Counted from the first letter of the stretch, positions 1-12,110 are shown. The stretch is DNA of 64,000 bases from Tillus elongatus (GCA_964006375.1 OZ023270.1:76912391-76976390), one strand, 5' to 3'. Numbers and translations: made by a program. Notes: generated by a model not told the origin, from the sequence alone.

Positions 1-61
1 CTGGTAAGCAGATTGATGCCTGCTTGCATTAGAGAGATATATTTGCTATTAAAAATATTTT

Positions 62-112
62 TATGAAAATTCACTTCCATAACGCACTTTCTGCGTCCAG
101 ACTTTCTTTTCC
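62..112 (-). repeat. End of the GCGTTATGG repeat family
   Basis: This short stretch is the reverse complement of the terminal motif that recurs across the window: GACGCAGCAAGTGCG, then TTATGGTAGTGAATTTTCAT. The copy is slightly diverged (TTCC for TACC, TTTC for TTGC). No body of the element can be followed with certainty on either side. Confidence 0.6.
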
Positions 113-238
113 TGCGTATGTATGATCATCGAGTATTGCACGGATTCACTTTATAATTTTTTTCTAAATAAGAAAAATAGTTTATTTTTTCAGTTTTACC
201 CTACATGTCGAGTCTTTGCCATATGGAATTATTTCCCA

Positions 239-420
239 GAAATCATCATATCTTAATTAAACGTTGATTTATCCCTGAAGATGACCTCTTGGAGTGTCGA
301 AACGCGTCAAGAAAAAGATCTGAAAGAAATTTTGGTGTCTGAACGAGAAGCTGTTTCATTCAACGTTTAATTATGGTAATCCCAGACGGTGTGACGTTTA
401 GAAATGAAATCATCATATCT
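239..420 (+). mobile_element. 152-bp Penelope-like terminal insertion with 15-bp target duplication
   Basis: The 15-mer GAAATCATCATATCT occurs at 239-253 and again at 406-420, exactly flanking a 152-bp insert (254-405). The insert carries a hammerhead-like motif (272-311: CTGAAGA, GAAAC, GCGTC) and ends with ATTCAACGTTTAATTATGG. The same sequence forms the outer arms of the large palindrome at 4.5-5.6 kb. I infer a short retroposed unit of a Penelope-like family: the duplication shows insertion, and the family assignment rests on the ribozyme-like tail. Confidence 0.6.
272..311 (+). ncRNA. Hammerhead-like motif, ACGCGT family
   Basis: The order of elements is CTGAAGA (275-281), one extra T, a helix GACCTC/GAG(T)GTC with a bulged T and a TTG loop, GAAAC, then GCGTC ending at 308. 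The self-complementary ACGCGT takes the place of helix III. Helix I is mostly lost, because CCC is followed at the far side by AAG rather than GGG. Probably inactive in this copy. Confidence 0.45.
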
Positions 421-1270
421 GCCCACTGTTAAGTCAACTGGATTGAAAGATTTTTTATCGTAAACAAAAGCAAGAAAAAAATAGAAATAAAATTTTTGGA
501 ACGTCTCGTCGAATTAACTTTGCGCTCCTGTCTTATAGCCTACGTTTTAAAATACAAACGATTTGAATAACTGATACGAAAGGTAAGAGAGGAGACATTG
601 AAACATACATTTCTGTTACGGAATCAATTCGCAATCACATATGCATTCAACTAATGCACTCTGCTATCGCATTACCATACGTCACTGCTATTCATTTGTT
701 TATCTAATCAGAAAATTCTAATGGTAGTAATTTTACAAATGTATAGTAACAATTCTATTTGTTTATTTGCCTTGGGTATTTGGATAGAGCTAATGGTTTT
801 CTGAACACTGTGATGTCCAATGTTTGTCCAATAGGTATGAATAAGAAAAAAATTTAATTATTGTTTAAACGGCAAACGAACGATATTTTACTGGATAAAC
901 AATGTGTGAAATGTTTAATTTATAAATATTGATACACGTGACGTTTTCATTAATTAAATTTTATGAAAATTTTCAGTTAATTACAATAATTATTTCATCA
1001 TAATAACATTCAATGCTTTCGTAGTTCGTTGGACAAACAAAAATTATTTGCTGTTATTATAGAAAAATACCCAGTAAAACCTTTTGTAAGTTAAACGAAA
1101 ATTTCAGTTCTGGATTAAGTACCAACGTACACTTATATCTTAATTAATTACTTTTATTATATTTCAAAAAAACATGTTTTTATTTTTGAGACTGCGCACT
1201 CTCAACTAAATGTTTCATTAAACTAGAAACTTAAAATTTGTTACGTCACATAGTCTCAAATTAAACCTGA
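421..1270. other. No gene seen; AT-rich sequence
   Basis: About 850 bases of AT-rich sequence with frequent stops in all frames. I see no coding signal, RNA gene or recognisable repeat, except that AACTAGTCCGATTGG near 1303 begins to resemble the (TA)n element that follows. Confidence 0.5.
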
Positions 1271-1424
1271 AACTATTTTTTCAAAACAATCTTCTCGAAG
1301 AAACTAGTCCGATTGGGCAGGTCAATGAACTCGTCCAAGTTATTAATGAAAAAGAGGACTCGTGCAAATTTCAATTTTCATAAAACAGTTATTTTTTTAG
1401 TTAGTCGCAGACACACACTCGCGC

Positions 1425-1517
<93 letters not shown>

Positions 1518-1629
1518 CCAAAATTGACACCGATGCTTTTGGGACTTTATTGAGGGGACTAAAACAAATCGATGATTAAGAGTGGAAAAATTGCCGATTG
1601 TCATTAGGTTATCGTGTTGGCGATAAAAA
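1271..1629 (-). repeat. Diverged short (TA)n-bearing element
   Basis: The phrase around 1303-1375 (a drug-target-like order of CCGATT, CAATGAACTCGTCCAAG, TTATTAATGAAAAAG) matches the left side of other (TA)n elements in the window. A (TA)n array follows at 1426-1514, then AAAATTGACACCGATG and GGGACT, which correspond to the usual AAATTGAAACTGACC and CTAGGGGTCC. Both outer ends are too diverged to place. Confidence 0.5.
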
Positions 1630-1631
1630 AA

Positions 1632-3428
1632 GTCTGGACGCAGCAAGTGCGTTATGGTAGTGAATATTCATTTAAAAAAAATTAAAGGCAAATATGTCTT
1701 TTTTAAATAAAAGTCATGGAATTTGGAATAACCCACATATAGTACAAATAATGTACCTTATTTCATAAAAATAATATTATTGTTTGAAAAAATACAATAA
1801 TTTGCCGTAAATAAACGTAAAATGTTCCCGAAAAAAAAACTGGTCCGATTTTCCTGGGCAATGAACCTCTTCAGGCTATTTACACACCTGCTAAAGTATA
1901 ATTATCCACAAAAAGCTTTTTGCTAAAAATTCGAAAAAAAATGTTTGCATGAAAATTTGCAAAAAAAATTCTTTAACGAAAACTGCCGTTTTCTCTACAA
2001 AAATTGGTTAAAGTAATATTACGTCGTAGTCTCCTCAATAGCGAATTTTTTCTATAAAAACTCGCAAAAAAGATATACCATTAAGCGATATACTCTATAA
2101 CTAAAACTACTGCCAACATATCAGAGAAGGTTTTCATTTGAAATGATTATCTGCAAATATTTTGGAAAATGAAGGACATTAATATCCGTATTTGTTTCAT
2201 GTTCTTTGTCTAAATGTTGCATAATTTTGACATTTTAAATCGCGACTTTGACGTTTTAAGAAAAACTATAACAATTTTTCGGGTTTTCTGGACCTTTTTG
2301 CACCAAACCTTGATCTTGGCTTGTAATATACAACAGATTTTGTTATCCACACAAAATATTTTGGTTTTATGCGTCTCTCTGGTCATCAGTAACACCCAAA
2401 AACTTTTTTAAATGCCTATAACTTTTTTTTACTTTAGCTTAGAGATCAAAATTTTTATATATAGTATACTTTTTACTACATAAACCTGTGTACCAAGTTT
2501 GGTTGTCATAGCTTTCTTATTTCCGGAATACAATTTTTGTTCCGAAAAAAAAGCCAAATTTACTCACAATCGGTCCTACTTACACATCGTCACAACGTAT
2601 CGCATCGGCGACAAAATTTCAACTCTTTTTTTCGCTTAAACGCCGTAAAAAGTGTCAAAACATATAGAAAACATGATTTGGGACCGAATTTTTTTTTGTC
2701 TGTTGGTCTGTCGGTCTGTATATCTGTCTGTAGCCACGATCACTTTAAAACGAATTGAGATATCGTCTTCTTTGGTATACAGTTAGCACCCGATAAACGA
2801 ACGGTTCGGATTATTTTTGGGTAATCGCTCGAGGGGGTAGGGGATGAGTGGGAGTGGGTGATTTGATGAAAATTGACATTTTTTCGGTAAAACTTGAGTA
2901 ATAGAACGCTTTAGCGTTTGGTTATTAGAAAACTTTCAATTTCATCAAACATCAGGTATTCTGTCCTGAAATGAAATTAGGGGTTGAATGTGTGGGGGTG
3001 CAATATCGGTGACAGAAATTTCGATTTTTTTTTGTTGCTAAAACGGCGTAAAAAGTCTCAAAACATATAGAAAACTTGATTCTGGAACGAACTTTTTTTG
3101 TATGTCGGTCTGTCTGCCTGTACGACTCTCTGTTATAGGCGCAATAACTTTCGAACAAATTGAGATACCATCTTCAAATTTTGTATCCAGTTAGCACCCG
3201 ACAAAACAACGCTTCGAATTGTTTTTGGGTAAGATTGCTTCAGGGGGTAGGAGATAAACGGGGGATAATTTAGAGAAAATTGACATTTTTTCGTTAAAAC
3301 TCGAGTATAATAACGTTTCAGAAATTTATGGGTATGGAACTATTTCGCGCCCACTTGAAGTAATTTTTTCAAAATTCAAAAGTCGACATCTCCTCATTAG
3401 TGAATTTTTTAACTAATACGCGGAGAAA
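1632..3428 (+). repeat. Long composite repeat copy with internal duplication
   Basis: It starts with GGACGCAGCAAGTGCG and ends near CTCCTCATTAGTGAATTTTT, the two ends found in the long copies at 19.1, 25.6, 52.2 and 55.7 kb. It shares their inner phrases, for example AAATCGCGACTTTGACG at about 2238 and AAATGCCTATAACTTTTTT at about 2411. A unit of about 400 bp is present twice in diverged form (compare 2642 onward with 3045 onward). There is no coding capacity and the (TA)n array is absent. Confidence 0.55.
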
Positions 3429-3439
3429 TTGAGAAAAAT

Positions 3440-3559
3440 CACTGCGGAGGTCAGATGTGTACGCTGCTTGCAAGACAAGACCCCTGCTCACAAGTCATTG
3501 GGATCTATAACGTGGTGCTCGACATTGTATAGTACACGAGACCGACGGCTGTACGTCTG

Positions 3560-3636
<77 letters not shown>

Positions 3637-3765
3637 AATAAGCAGATATAAAATATAAGTAGACGTACAGCCGCCGGTCTCGTGTACTATACAATGTCGG
3701 GCACGTTATAGATCCCAACGACTTGTGAGCAGGGGTATTGTCTTGCAAGCAGTGTACACATCACA
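3440..3765. repeat. Inverted SINE-related pair around a (TA)n array
   Basis: A segment of about 110 bp at 3440-3560 reappears inverted at 3655-3765, with a (TA)n array (3562-3633) between them. Both contain CCGTCGGTCTCGTG or its variant, an ATGTCGGGCACGTTATAG-type core and GATCCC. That core also occurs in the middle of the tRNA-derived SINEs at 12.4, 18.3, 20.6, 28.7 and 55.2 kb, so these are probably fragments of a second SINE family sharing a central domain. The inverted pair could fold into a stem capped by the array. Confidence 0.6.
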
Positions 3766-4482
3766 CATATATAAATCGTTGGCGCTCTATAATCTGACCA
3801 GTAATTTTATCTGGTAGTGTAGTATGCTATATGTAATAGTAGACAGAAACATATATACACACACACACACACAATCATAATATGCGGTAACCTTTTTTTT
3901 AAGTGGTTGTGCACTCTAATTATAAATATTATTATTTGTGCTAGGTTAGTGACACCGCGTTATCTTTTTATACATAGTTTTATAGTTATTGTATGGTTTA
4001 TTTTTATCGCTAGTAAAGAAATGCCTAGCGTATTGTTAGTACTTTTTAATGGTCGCTAGTAAAAGTTTTTATGTTAGGCATCAATCATTATATAATATTG
4101 CAAAGAATGCAAAAGTGCATATATACATATAACGCATAGCCGAGATGTGTGCAAAATACTGCAAATTATGGGTTAAAAATTACACCGCTTTGCTTTATAT
4201 TATAAATAAAGTTTGTCATGTTATCTGGTATCTCATTTCCGTTGCTTTTGAGCAGATTTTTATAGATCGCATCTGATGTAGGTACATTATGTACTTGGAT
4301 AGAAAGAAGCAAAATAAAACAATACAATGAAGCCAAAAAAAAACACCGAATTTGATAGAAATACTGATAGGCAGCATACCGATTTGCCGATGTAAAGCAC
4401 TTTTTCGGCCTTGTTGGTCGATGCCATTTAAGGCGAAACCGGTTACAAAGGAGAAAACAAGCATTTGCGAAGCTAGAGAAGA
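3766..4482. other. No gene seen; short (AC)n run
   Basis: AT-rich sequence with an (AC)n microsatellite at about 3854-3872. The longest minus-strand frame here (107 codons) has no recognisable domain and I treat it as chance. Confidence 0.5.
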
Positions 4483-4583
4483 AGTTCATTTCTGAACGTC
4501 ACACCGTCTGAGATTACCATAATTAAACGTTGAATGTAGCGGCTTCTCCTCCAGACACCAAAATTTACTTCAGATTTCTCTTA

Positions 4584-4627
4584 CTCCCGACGCGTTTCGA
4601 CACTCCAAGAGGTCATCTTCAGGGGAT
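4584..4627 (-). ncRNA. Hammerhead-like motif, ACGCGT family, helix I kept
   Basis: On the minus strand the order is TCCC, CTGAAGA, an extra T, helix GACCTC/GAG(T)GTC with loop TTG, GAAAC, GC, GTC, GGGA. TCCC and GGGA can pair as helix I. ACGCGT is self-complementary, so helix III would have to form between two molecules or adjacent copies. This is the best-preserved member of this family in the window. Whether the core tolerates the extra T is not known from the sequence. Confidence 0.5.
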
Positions 4628-5461
4628 AAATCTACAAACATAAACAAGACAGGTCTGTCAGAAAAACATTAGTTTTTCCGGTAGGCAATTGTGCATGTCC
4701 GAGCACAATGATGACAAGGTGATCCTCACAGAAAAGTCAAAGGTCACAAGTCACACAGAAGAACACCGACCAACAGTCGAGTCAAAATCTAAAAAATCTA
4801 AAAACTACAGCTACAGTAATAACAGTTAAAATGTTAAGATAAACATGCAAACTACGTTAAGAAAGCTAAAAGCATCAAGCAACTAAAAAGCACTGAAAGA
4901 CACAAAACTGTCAAAGTATAATAACTGATATTTTTGAACACTAAAATAAACAAGTCTAATAACCTAATGAGAACCATCAGGGCAAAGAAAACTGTGAAAA
5001 AACAAGTTAAAGTTTCACAGTTTTCTTTGCCCTGATGGTTCTCATTGGGTTTCTTGCTTAACTTTGCCTGCCTGCTGTGTTATTTAACCTGTCAGTTTTA
5101 CTCATTGGCTTTGCTTTTTTTGTCTTAACAATAGACTTGTTTATTTTAGTGTTCAAAAATATCAGTTGTTATACTTTGACAGTTTTGTCTTACGGTGCTT
5201 TTTAGTTGCTTGATGCTTTTACCTTTGTTAACGTAGTTTGCATGTTTAACTTAACATTTTAACTGTTGTTACTGTATCTGTAGTTTTTAGATTTTTTAGA
5301 TTTTAACTCGACTGTTGGTCGGTGTTCTTCTGTGTGACTTGTGACCTTTGACTTTTCTGTGAGGATCACCTTGTCATCATTGTGCTCGGATATGCACAAT
5401 TGCCTACCGGAAAAACTAATGTTTTTCTGACAGACCTGTGTTGTTTTGTTTGTAGATTTAT

Positions 5462-5503
5462 CCCCTGAAGATGACCTCTTAGAGTGTTGAACGCGTCGGG
5501 AGT
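5462..5503 (+). ncRNA. Hammerhead-like motif, mutated copy in right palindrome arm
   Basis: Mirror copy of the motif at 4584-4627. It keeps CCCCTGAAGA and GCGTCGGGAG, but one A of GAAAC is lost (TTGAACGCG), which should break the core. Confidence 0.4.
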
Positions 5504-5570
5504 AAGAGAAATCTGAAGAAAATTTTGGTGTCTGGAGGACAAGCCGCTACATTCAACGTTTAATTAAGAA

Positions 5571-6420
5571 GATGTTGTTATATTTGAATTTAGAAAAAGT
5601 CACGGCGTTTCCACTCAAAACTAAAATATTCAACAATAACTATTCTAACCAAATACAGATGGAGAAACTGATTTTTTAGCTTCACAAATTTCGTCCTTTT
5701 GCGGAATCGTCACTTCGTCTCTGGCTACACGTGTGTTTTTTTGTCTTCTCTGTAACCCGTTTCGTCCTTTTACGGAATCGTCACCACTTCTCTGGCTTTA
5801 CGATTGTTTTTTTATTTCTCCGTAACCGGTTTCGTCCTTTTGCGCAATCGCTACTTCCTCTATGGCTTGACAAGTCTTTCTTTTCTTCTCTGTAACCGGT
5901 TTCGCAATTTTTGCCGTGAAATGCGAAACCGATTACTGAGAAGAAAATAAGTACTTCTGAAGCTAGAGAATAAGTCTCTACATTTGTATTTGTATTTGGA
6001 AAAAGTCACGCCGTTTCCACTAAGACAAAATAACTATTTTAACCAAATACGGATGGAGAGACTTATTATTTGGCTTCACAAGTCTTTGTTTTGTTGTTTG
6101 TAACCGGTTTCGTCCTTTTGCGGAATCTTCACTTCTTCTCTGGCTTCACACGTGTTTTTTCTCTTCTCCGTAATCGATTTCGCTTTTTTACGAAATAGTC
6201 ACTTCTTCTCTGGCTGCACAAGTGTTGGTTTTCTACACTGTAACCGGTTTCGCCTTTCACGGTATCATCTGACAATGCCGACAAAGGGTGAAACCGGTTA
6301 CAGAGAAGAAAAAACACAATTGTGAAGTCATAGAAGAAATATCTCCATCTATATTAGATCTGAAACTATTTCAGCAAGTAGGGGCAACAACAATTTAGGA
6401 ATTATTTTAACGCCTAATTG
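5571..6420. repeat. Array of CCGGTTTCG repeat units, direct and inverted
   Basis: Units of roughly 60-80 bp repeat the theme TTCTCTGGCTTCACAAG, TTCTTCTCTGTAACCGG, TTTCGTCCTTTTGCGGAATCG. Units lie in one orientation from about 5690 to 5910, flip at about 5915-6000, flip back at 6070-6260 and flip once more to 6330. The inverted order gives hammerhead-like strings: a CTGAC or CAGATGA box, GAAAC, CGGTTAC. The tail AAGTAGGGGCAACAACAA (6375) is shared with the copy near 12080. No coding potential. Confidence 0.6.
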
Positions 6421-6830
6421 CAGATCAATTGCCCAATTCTGCATATTTATTTTATTCGTTTCAGAGGTGAGAACCTTATTAACTTTGATTCAACTAATGT
6501 ATAATTTAGATTTGTAAAAATATAATAGACGCATTTGCAATTCGAGAGATTTAGCAGTGCAGTCACATACCTTTGATAGAGGCCTGTGGACGAGTGTGTT
6601 GAAAATCTGAAAAGAAATATAATAAAAGTTAGAGAAACGGCAGAGGATTTAAAGCACTTTGTCTCATAAGTGTAATGAAGTTTTTATTCTTTACTTTTGA
6701 AGATCATACCTTTCTGGATGAGTACGTCAGTTTTGTCGTTTAAAGTGCTTAACTAGCCGATATGTGGACTATATTTGGGATTTGACTTCACCTGTCAAAA
6801 ATTTGTCATAATTTGTCAATTTTAAAGAAA
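6421..6830. other. No gene seen
   Basis: AT-rich and without long frames or repeat matches that I can recognise. Confidence 0.45.
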
Positions 6831-7626
<796 letters not shown>

Positions 7627-8270
7627 ATTTTCCTTACAACTCGCATCGTTTTTAGTCTATTGTTAATGTTACACACGTGGTTTCCATTGACTTCTGCTTC
7701 TGCCGCTGTTACAGTCTTTACTCTTAGCATGACGCTTTGCTTACTCTTAGTGCTAAACTATTTTACATACGTATCACCCTACAAAAACCTACTTGTATTT
7801 CACCGCATAAGACGTTCCTGTAGCTCTATTTCTTCTTTATGATTCATTCGCAAAGCTCACTAGTCTGTTCTATCGTGAATGAAAATTGTAGAAGCATCCT
7901 CTTACTAGGCATCGTGTGCCCATATGCTATGATTGTACCTTTAATTTACACTGTTAGTCAATGCTCGCTCTCTATGTAACTTTTATTTATGTGACCTAAC
8001 AAATTACTGGAAATTTCCATGCAACATTTCTTTTTACGTGCCTTACGTGGTCTCCTGCTACATTCATCACCTTTATAATGTGAGGTCACTTACCATTACA
8101 TTTCCTGTTACCCTAGTTTAACTATCATAACGAGCAGATTTCGTCTTTGTGAATAGCTATTAGTCAATGATATCTTCTGCAGATAACGTACCATTTCTGC
8201 CTAACATACACGGTTTCGACCGTCTGGTCTGTTTTGTCGTTTCTATTGTTAGTCAATGCTCGCTATTCAA
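7627..8270. other. No gene seen; short direct repeat
   Basis: A hydrophobic 77-codon frame begins at 7609, but it starts inside the preceding repeat and has no recognisable family. The 17-mer GTTAGTCAATGCTCGCT occurs at about 7951 and again at about 8249, a direct repeat of unknown meaning. Confidence 0.45.
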
Positions 8271-8272
8271 TT

Positions 8273-8735
8273 TCCTTTTAGTGAATTTTCGTAGAAAAAA
8301 TTAACTATGGGGAAGATGCCAACTTTTGAATTTTGAAAAATTTTTTGCAAATGAGCGCGAACTAGGACCCCTAGAACACAAATCCGGGGTCAGTTTCAAT
8401 TTTTATAACTCAAAAAATAATGGTCCGATTTTGATAAAATTTGGCGTGTACCTTCCTTTTGTAAATGGCTTGGAAAAATTCGTTAGTCAGAAAAATCTGA
8501 CGAGGTTTTCCGTGAAAATTATGAGTTTTCATTCGAAAAAAATTTTTTATCTAAAAAAATAAAAAAGCTATGATAACCAAATTTTGTAGGTAGGTTTGCG
8601 ATAAAAAAAGTAAACTATACACCAAAATTTAGATTTCTATGTTACAAGAAAAAAAAGTTATAATAAAATATTTTGTGCCAGATCATTTCTATGAAAATTC
8701 ACTACCATAACGCACTTGCTGCGTCCAGGCTCTCT
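8273..8735 (+). repeat. Array-less copy of the (TA)n element
   Basis: It starts at TTAGTGAATTTTCGTAG and ends with the inverted GCGTTATGG terminus, GAAAATTCACTACCATAACG, then CACTTGCTGCGTCC. Where sister copies have ATGTTTATATA(TA)n and CACACCG, this copy passes straight from TTTCAATTTTTAT to AACTCAAAAAATAATGG. It shows the array is internal to the element and can be lost cleanly. Confidence 0.7.
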
Positions 8736-8755
8736 TAAAATTGTACAAGATTTTA

Positions 8756-9876
8756 AAGTATACACCTTTTTTTTGTGTTCCCTCAGGGCTCGTCCGCGGC
8801 CTTGCCGCCCCGATAGCACCGCAACCCTTGGTTGATTGTGCATACCCTTAGTCTTACTCCACCCATTCCAAAATCACTGTGCCTTGAACTAGTCTGCACA
8901 GCGATTGGGAGGGTGAAGTTTTATATTGCTCTGTCTCCGGTCTAGAGTGACCGTAGATCAGTTGTTTTTTCCGGTCCAGAGCTATACACTCACACAAGAT
9001 GTGCTGGGCTGATTCCTCCCCCTCGCCGCAGAGTCTGCATGCGAGGTCCCCTTCGAACCGCCCCATTTTATGCAGGTGTTTCTTGACGGCCATGTGTCCC
9101 GTCAAGAGACCTGTTGTGTTTCTGAGCTGTCCTCTGCTAAGGTTTAGCAGCTCCACAGCTCTCTTTGAACTGGGTCCGTCAATTATTGACTTCCCATGTC
9201 TGAGCCCTGGACAGTCCGCCCAGTACACCTTGTGTTGGTTTCTGACCCAGGACTTAATGGATCCCCTGGCAGTGCTCTTTGACACGCCCAGAGCCGGTTC
9301 TGGTCCCATAAATGGTTCTGCTGACCCTCTCTTCGCGAGACTGTCAGCTTCTTCATTGCCTTTAACCCCCGAGTGACCCGGCACCCAGATGAGGGTCACC
9401 TCATTCTGCCCAGCCAGGTCGCTCGTCTCGTCTCGGCACTCACTCACCAGCCAGGAATTTACCCGTGGGCTACTTAGTGCCTTAAGGGCTGCCTGGCTGT
9501 CTGTGGCTATGAGGATCCGCTTGTTGGTGTAGCCCCTCCTCTTGTTCTCCCGCACACAGTGCAGGATGGCGTACATCTCGGCCTGAAACACCGTTGCATG
9601 GGCTCCGAGGGAAATACTGTGACTTACCCTCGGTCCTTCCGAGTAAACACCTGCCCCCGTCCCACGCTCCCCGCCAGATCCGTCCGTGAACCAGACGAGC
9701 GCGTCCCGTGGTATGCCCGGCGTCTTCTCCCGCCATGCCTCGCGATCAGGGATTTCCACTGTAAAGTTGTTTTCCCTGCACATTCGCGGGCTCGCGAAGT
9801 CTGACCTCATTTCAAGCATGGGCTCCTTCACGATCTCCTGAATTTTGCAGTGGCCCCTGAAGCAAGTATACACCTT
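8756..9876 (-). mobile_element. 5'-truncated non-LTR retrotransposon (LINE) with 13-bp target duplication
   Basis: AAGTATACACCTT at 8756-8768 is repeated exactly at 9864-9876. Between them lies a GC-rich minus-strand insert of 1095 bp. Its 3' end abuts a short A run (T run on the plus strand after 8768), as expected of target-primed reverse transcription. Its 5' end falls inside coding sequence, so it is 5'-truncated. It landed in the repeat-rich stretch next to the array-less (TA)n element. Confidence 0.85.
8854..9863 (-). pseudogene. LINE RNase H domain and C-terminal zinc knuckle (truncated ORF2)
   Basis: The open frame carries a complete RNase H domain: FTDGS with D64, QAEMYAI with E99, ATDSQAAL with D125 and the GHSGVKGNEEAD segment with D177 (numbered from the frame's first Met at 9873). 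A CX2CX8HX4C knuckle (CRLC...HILCEC) follows, then the natural end LEWVE and a stop. The first Met and the next few codons lie in the duplicated target site and are host sequence. Endonuclease and reverse transcriptase are missing. LINEs with this layout belong to the I/R1/LOA-like groups. The frame is uninterrupted and much more GC-rich than its surroundings, so the insertion is recent. Confidence 0.85.
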
Positions 9877-10684
9877 ACTTTATGATGACCCCATATAATA
9901 ATGTAAATCGTCAACAACACAAAAAAAATAGACTCTCAGATTGCAATCAATGTCGGTATACAATGCTGTTCAACAATTCAAATTGTCTCTTTTTCCCCCA
10001 ACAAAACCTAAATAAAACAGTTATTAAATAAAGTTCAACAAACACAAGGCAATTAATCAAACCGTAGGACATCTAGTGTAACTGACTATTATTAGAAAAT
10101 AAGAAACTATAAATAATGAATATATTTATTACATTCGATATGCCGGAGGCGGTACTCGTTCTCATTTACATTACTGTTTTTCTCTTGGCCTGCCAGAGAA
10201 AAAATTCACTATAAAATTTATTATTTGTTAGATAATGGATAATAAACCTTTTAACGATTATGCATCTATATAAGTACTTGTGGTAAAACTGTATTTTATC
10301 GTTGCAATACAGTATCAAAGATGCTGTGTTCTTCTCTCAGCCACATCATGTGCAGAAAATATGAAAAACCGTTACTTGAACCATTCGCGGCTTATTATTA
10401 TGTAGGTACAAGATCTGCGATGCAACGTAATTATTCGATGGATTTTTTTTCTAATTCCTTGTTCGAATTACATGGGCAATTAGCTACGGGAGTTTTAGCT
10501 GCGGTTAATATTCACAAACGACAGACTATTAATTAGTAATTTGTTAAATTACAGTTTTGGTAAATTCATTAAATTTAACATAAATGCTTTTTGTGTGTTA
10601 AATTGGACTTTAATAAAATCATTCCCAGTTCTACACAACACTTTCTATAATGTCAAAAATGTATTTCGAATTAAAAAAAATATT
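9877..10684. other. No gene seen
   Basis: AT-rich spacer. A 71-codon plus frame at 10321 has no recognisable motif. Confidence 0.45.
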
Positions 10685-11406
<722 letters not shown>

Positions 11407-11820
11407 CTTTTCAAAAAAAATTCAAATGAGCGCGTACTAGGCGAACAGTTTTTGTAAACCTAAGCAATTTTTAGACAGATATACTATTTTGATATTTTCC
11501 TACCAATTTTTTTTTAATACGTCGATTTTAAGGATTGGAAGACGTTAAAATATTTTGTTAAAATTATTTGGCATAAAACTTAAAATCATCTGCTTAAAAA
11601 TACTTTACAACTTTACATTATATTAAAATAGGTTTCGAAATAAAATACAAATAAGTGCAAGTAGCCCCCCACCCCCCCCCCCAAATGAGACAGTGTAAGA
11701 CATTGTTTTCAATATTGCCATTTTCTGGTGATTACATTAATATGTAGAAATAATACATTATATCTACATTAATATTAAAAAAATGAGATTTGGGTTCTCC
11801 CAGTGTACTCATTAAATACC
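11407..11820. other. No gene seen; poly-C run
   Basis: Contains a C-rich homopolymer stretch at about 11666-11682. Otherwise AT-rich without recognisable features. Confidence 0.45.
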
Positions 11821-12110
11821 GATGTAGAGGTTTTTTCTCTAGCTTCACAAGTGCTTGTTGTCTTCTCACGCCTTTTACGGCATCGCCAGACAGGAGAAGT
11901 TTAAACTAATTTATACGAAGCCATGACAACTATAAATACAAATTCGTTGCTGGGTTAGGGTATTTTGTTCACATAGGTCTTTAAAAATAAAATAAAAATG
12001 ACAGAGAAGCAAACAAGCACTTGTTAAGCCAGAGAAAAAGTATTTACTTCTGTATTTAGTATGGAACGGTTTCACCAAGTAAGGGCAACAACAAGTAATT
12101 AAATAGTGTG
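11821..12110 (-). repeat. Copy of the CCGGTTTCG repeat family
   Basis: Shares GATGTAGAGG, TCTCTAGCTTCACAAGTG, TTTTACGGCATCGCCAGAC and the tail AAGTAAGGGCAACAACAA with the arrays at 5.6-6.4 kb and the copy at 51.9 kb. The GAAACCGGTTAC segment is deleted: the sequence passes from CTTCTCACG directly to CCTTTTACGG. The ribozyme-like core is therefore broken. Confidence 0.55.

Larger units (their letters stand above)
4483..5570. mobile_element. Palindrome of about 1.1 kb (foldback element, Penelope-like ends)
   Basis: The left arm (about 4510-4999) and right arm (about 5013-5570) are near-perfect reverse complements separated by a 13-base loop (5000-5012). The inner arms are GAACCATCAGGGCAAAG and its complement. 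The right arm carries about 85 extra bases near 5050-5135. The outer ends repeat the ATTCAACGTTTAATT and CTGAAGA...GAAACGCGTC block of the 254-405 insertion, in opposite orientations. It has no coding capacity. Likely a head-to-head duplicated, non-autonomous Penelope-like unit. Confidence 0.75.

Noticed and set aside
1313..1646. Open frames reading as long Tyr-Ile repeats on both strands
   Set aside because: They are translations of (TA)n, which has no stop in two frames. The same applies at all other arrays.
2600..3310. Conserved gene suggested by similar peptides at 2537 and 2952
   Set aside because: The similarity comes from a diverged 400-bp duplication inside a repeat; frames lie on opposite strands and have no motif.
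5690..6330. CRISPR-like array
   Set aside because: Units are imperfect, change orientation and have no unique spacers; the context is eukaryotic.
9559..9804. Plus-strand frames opposite the LINE (also at 8999)
   Set aside because: Shadows of the minus-strand RNase H frame; the minus strand has the catalytic residues.
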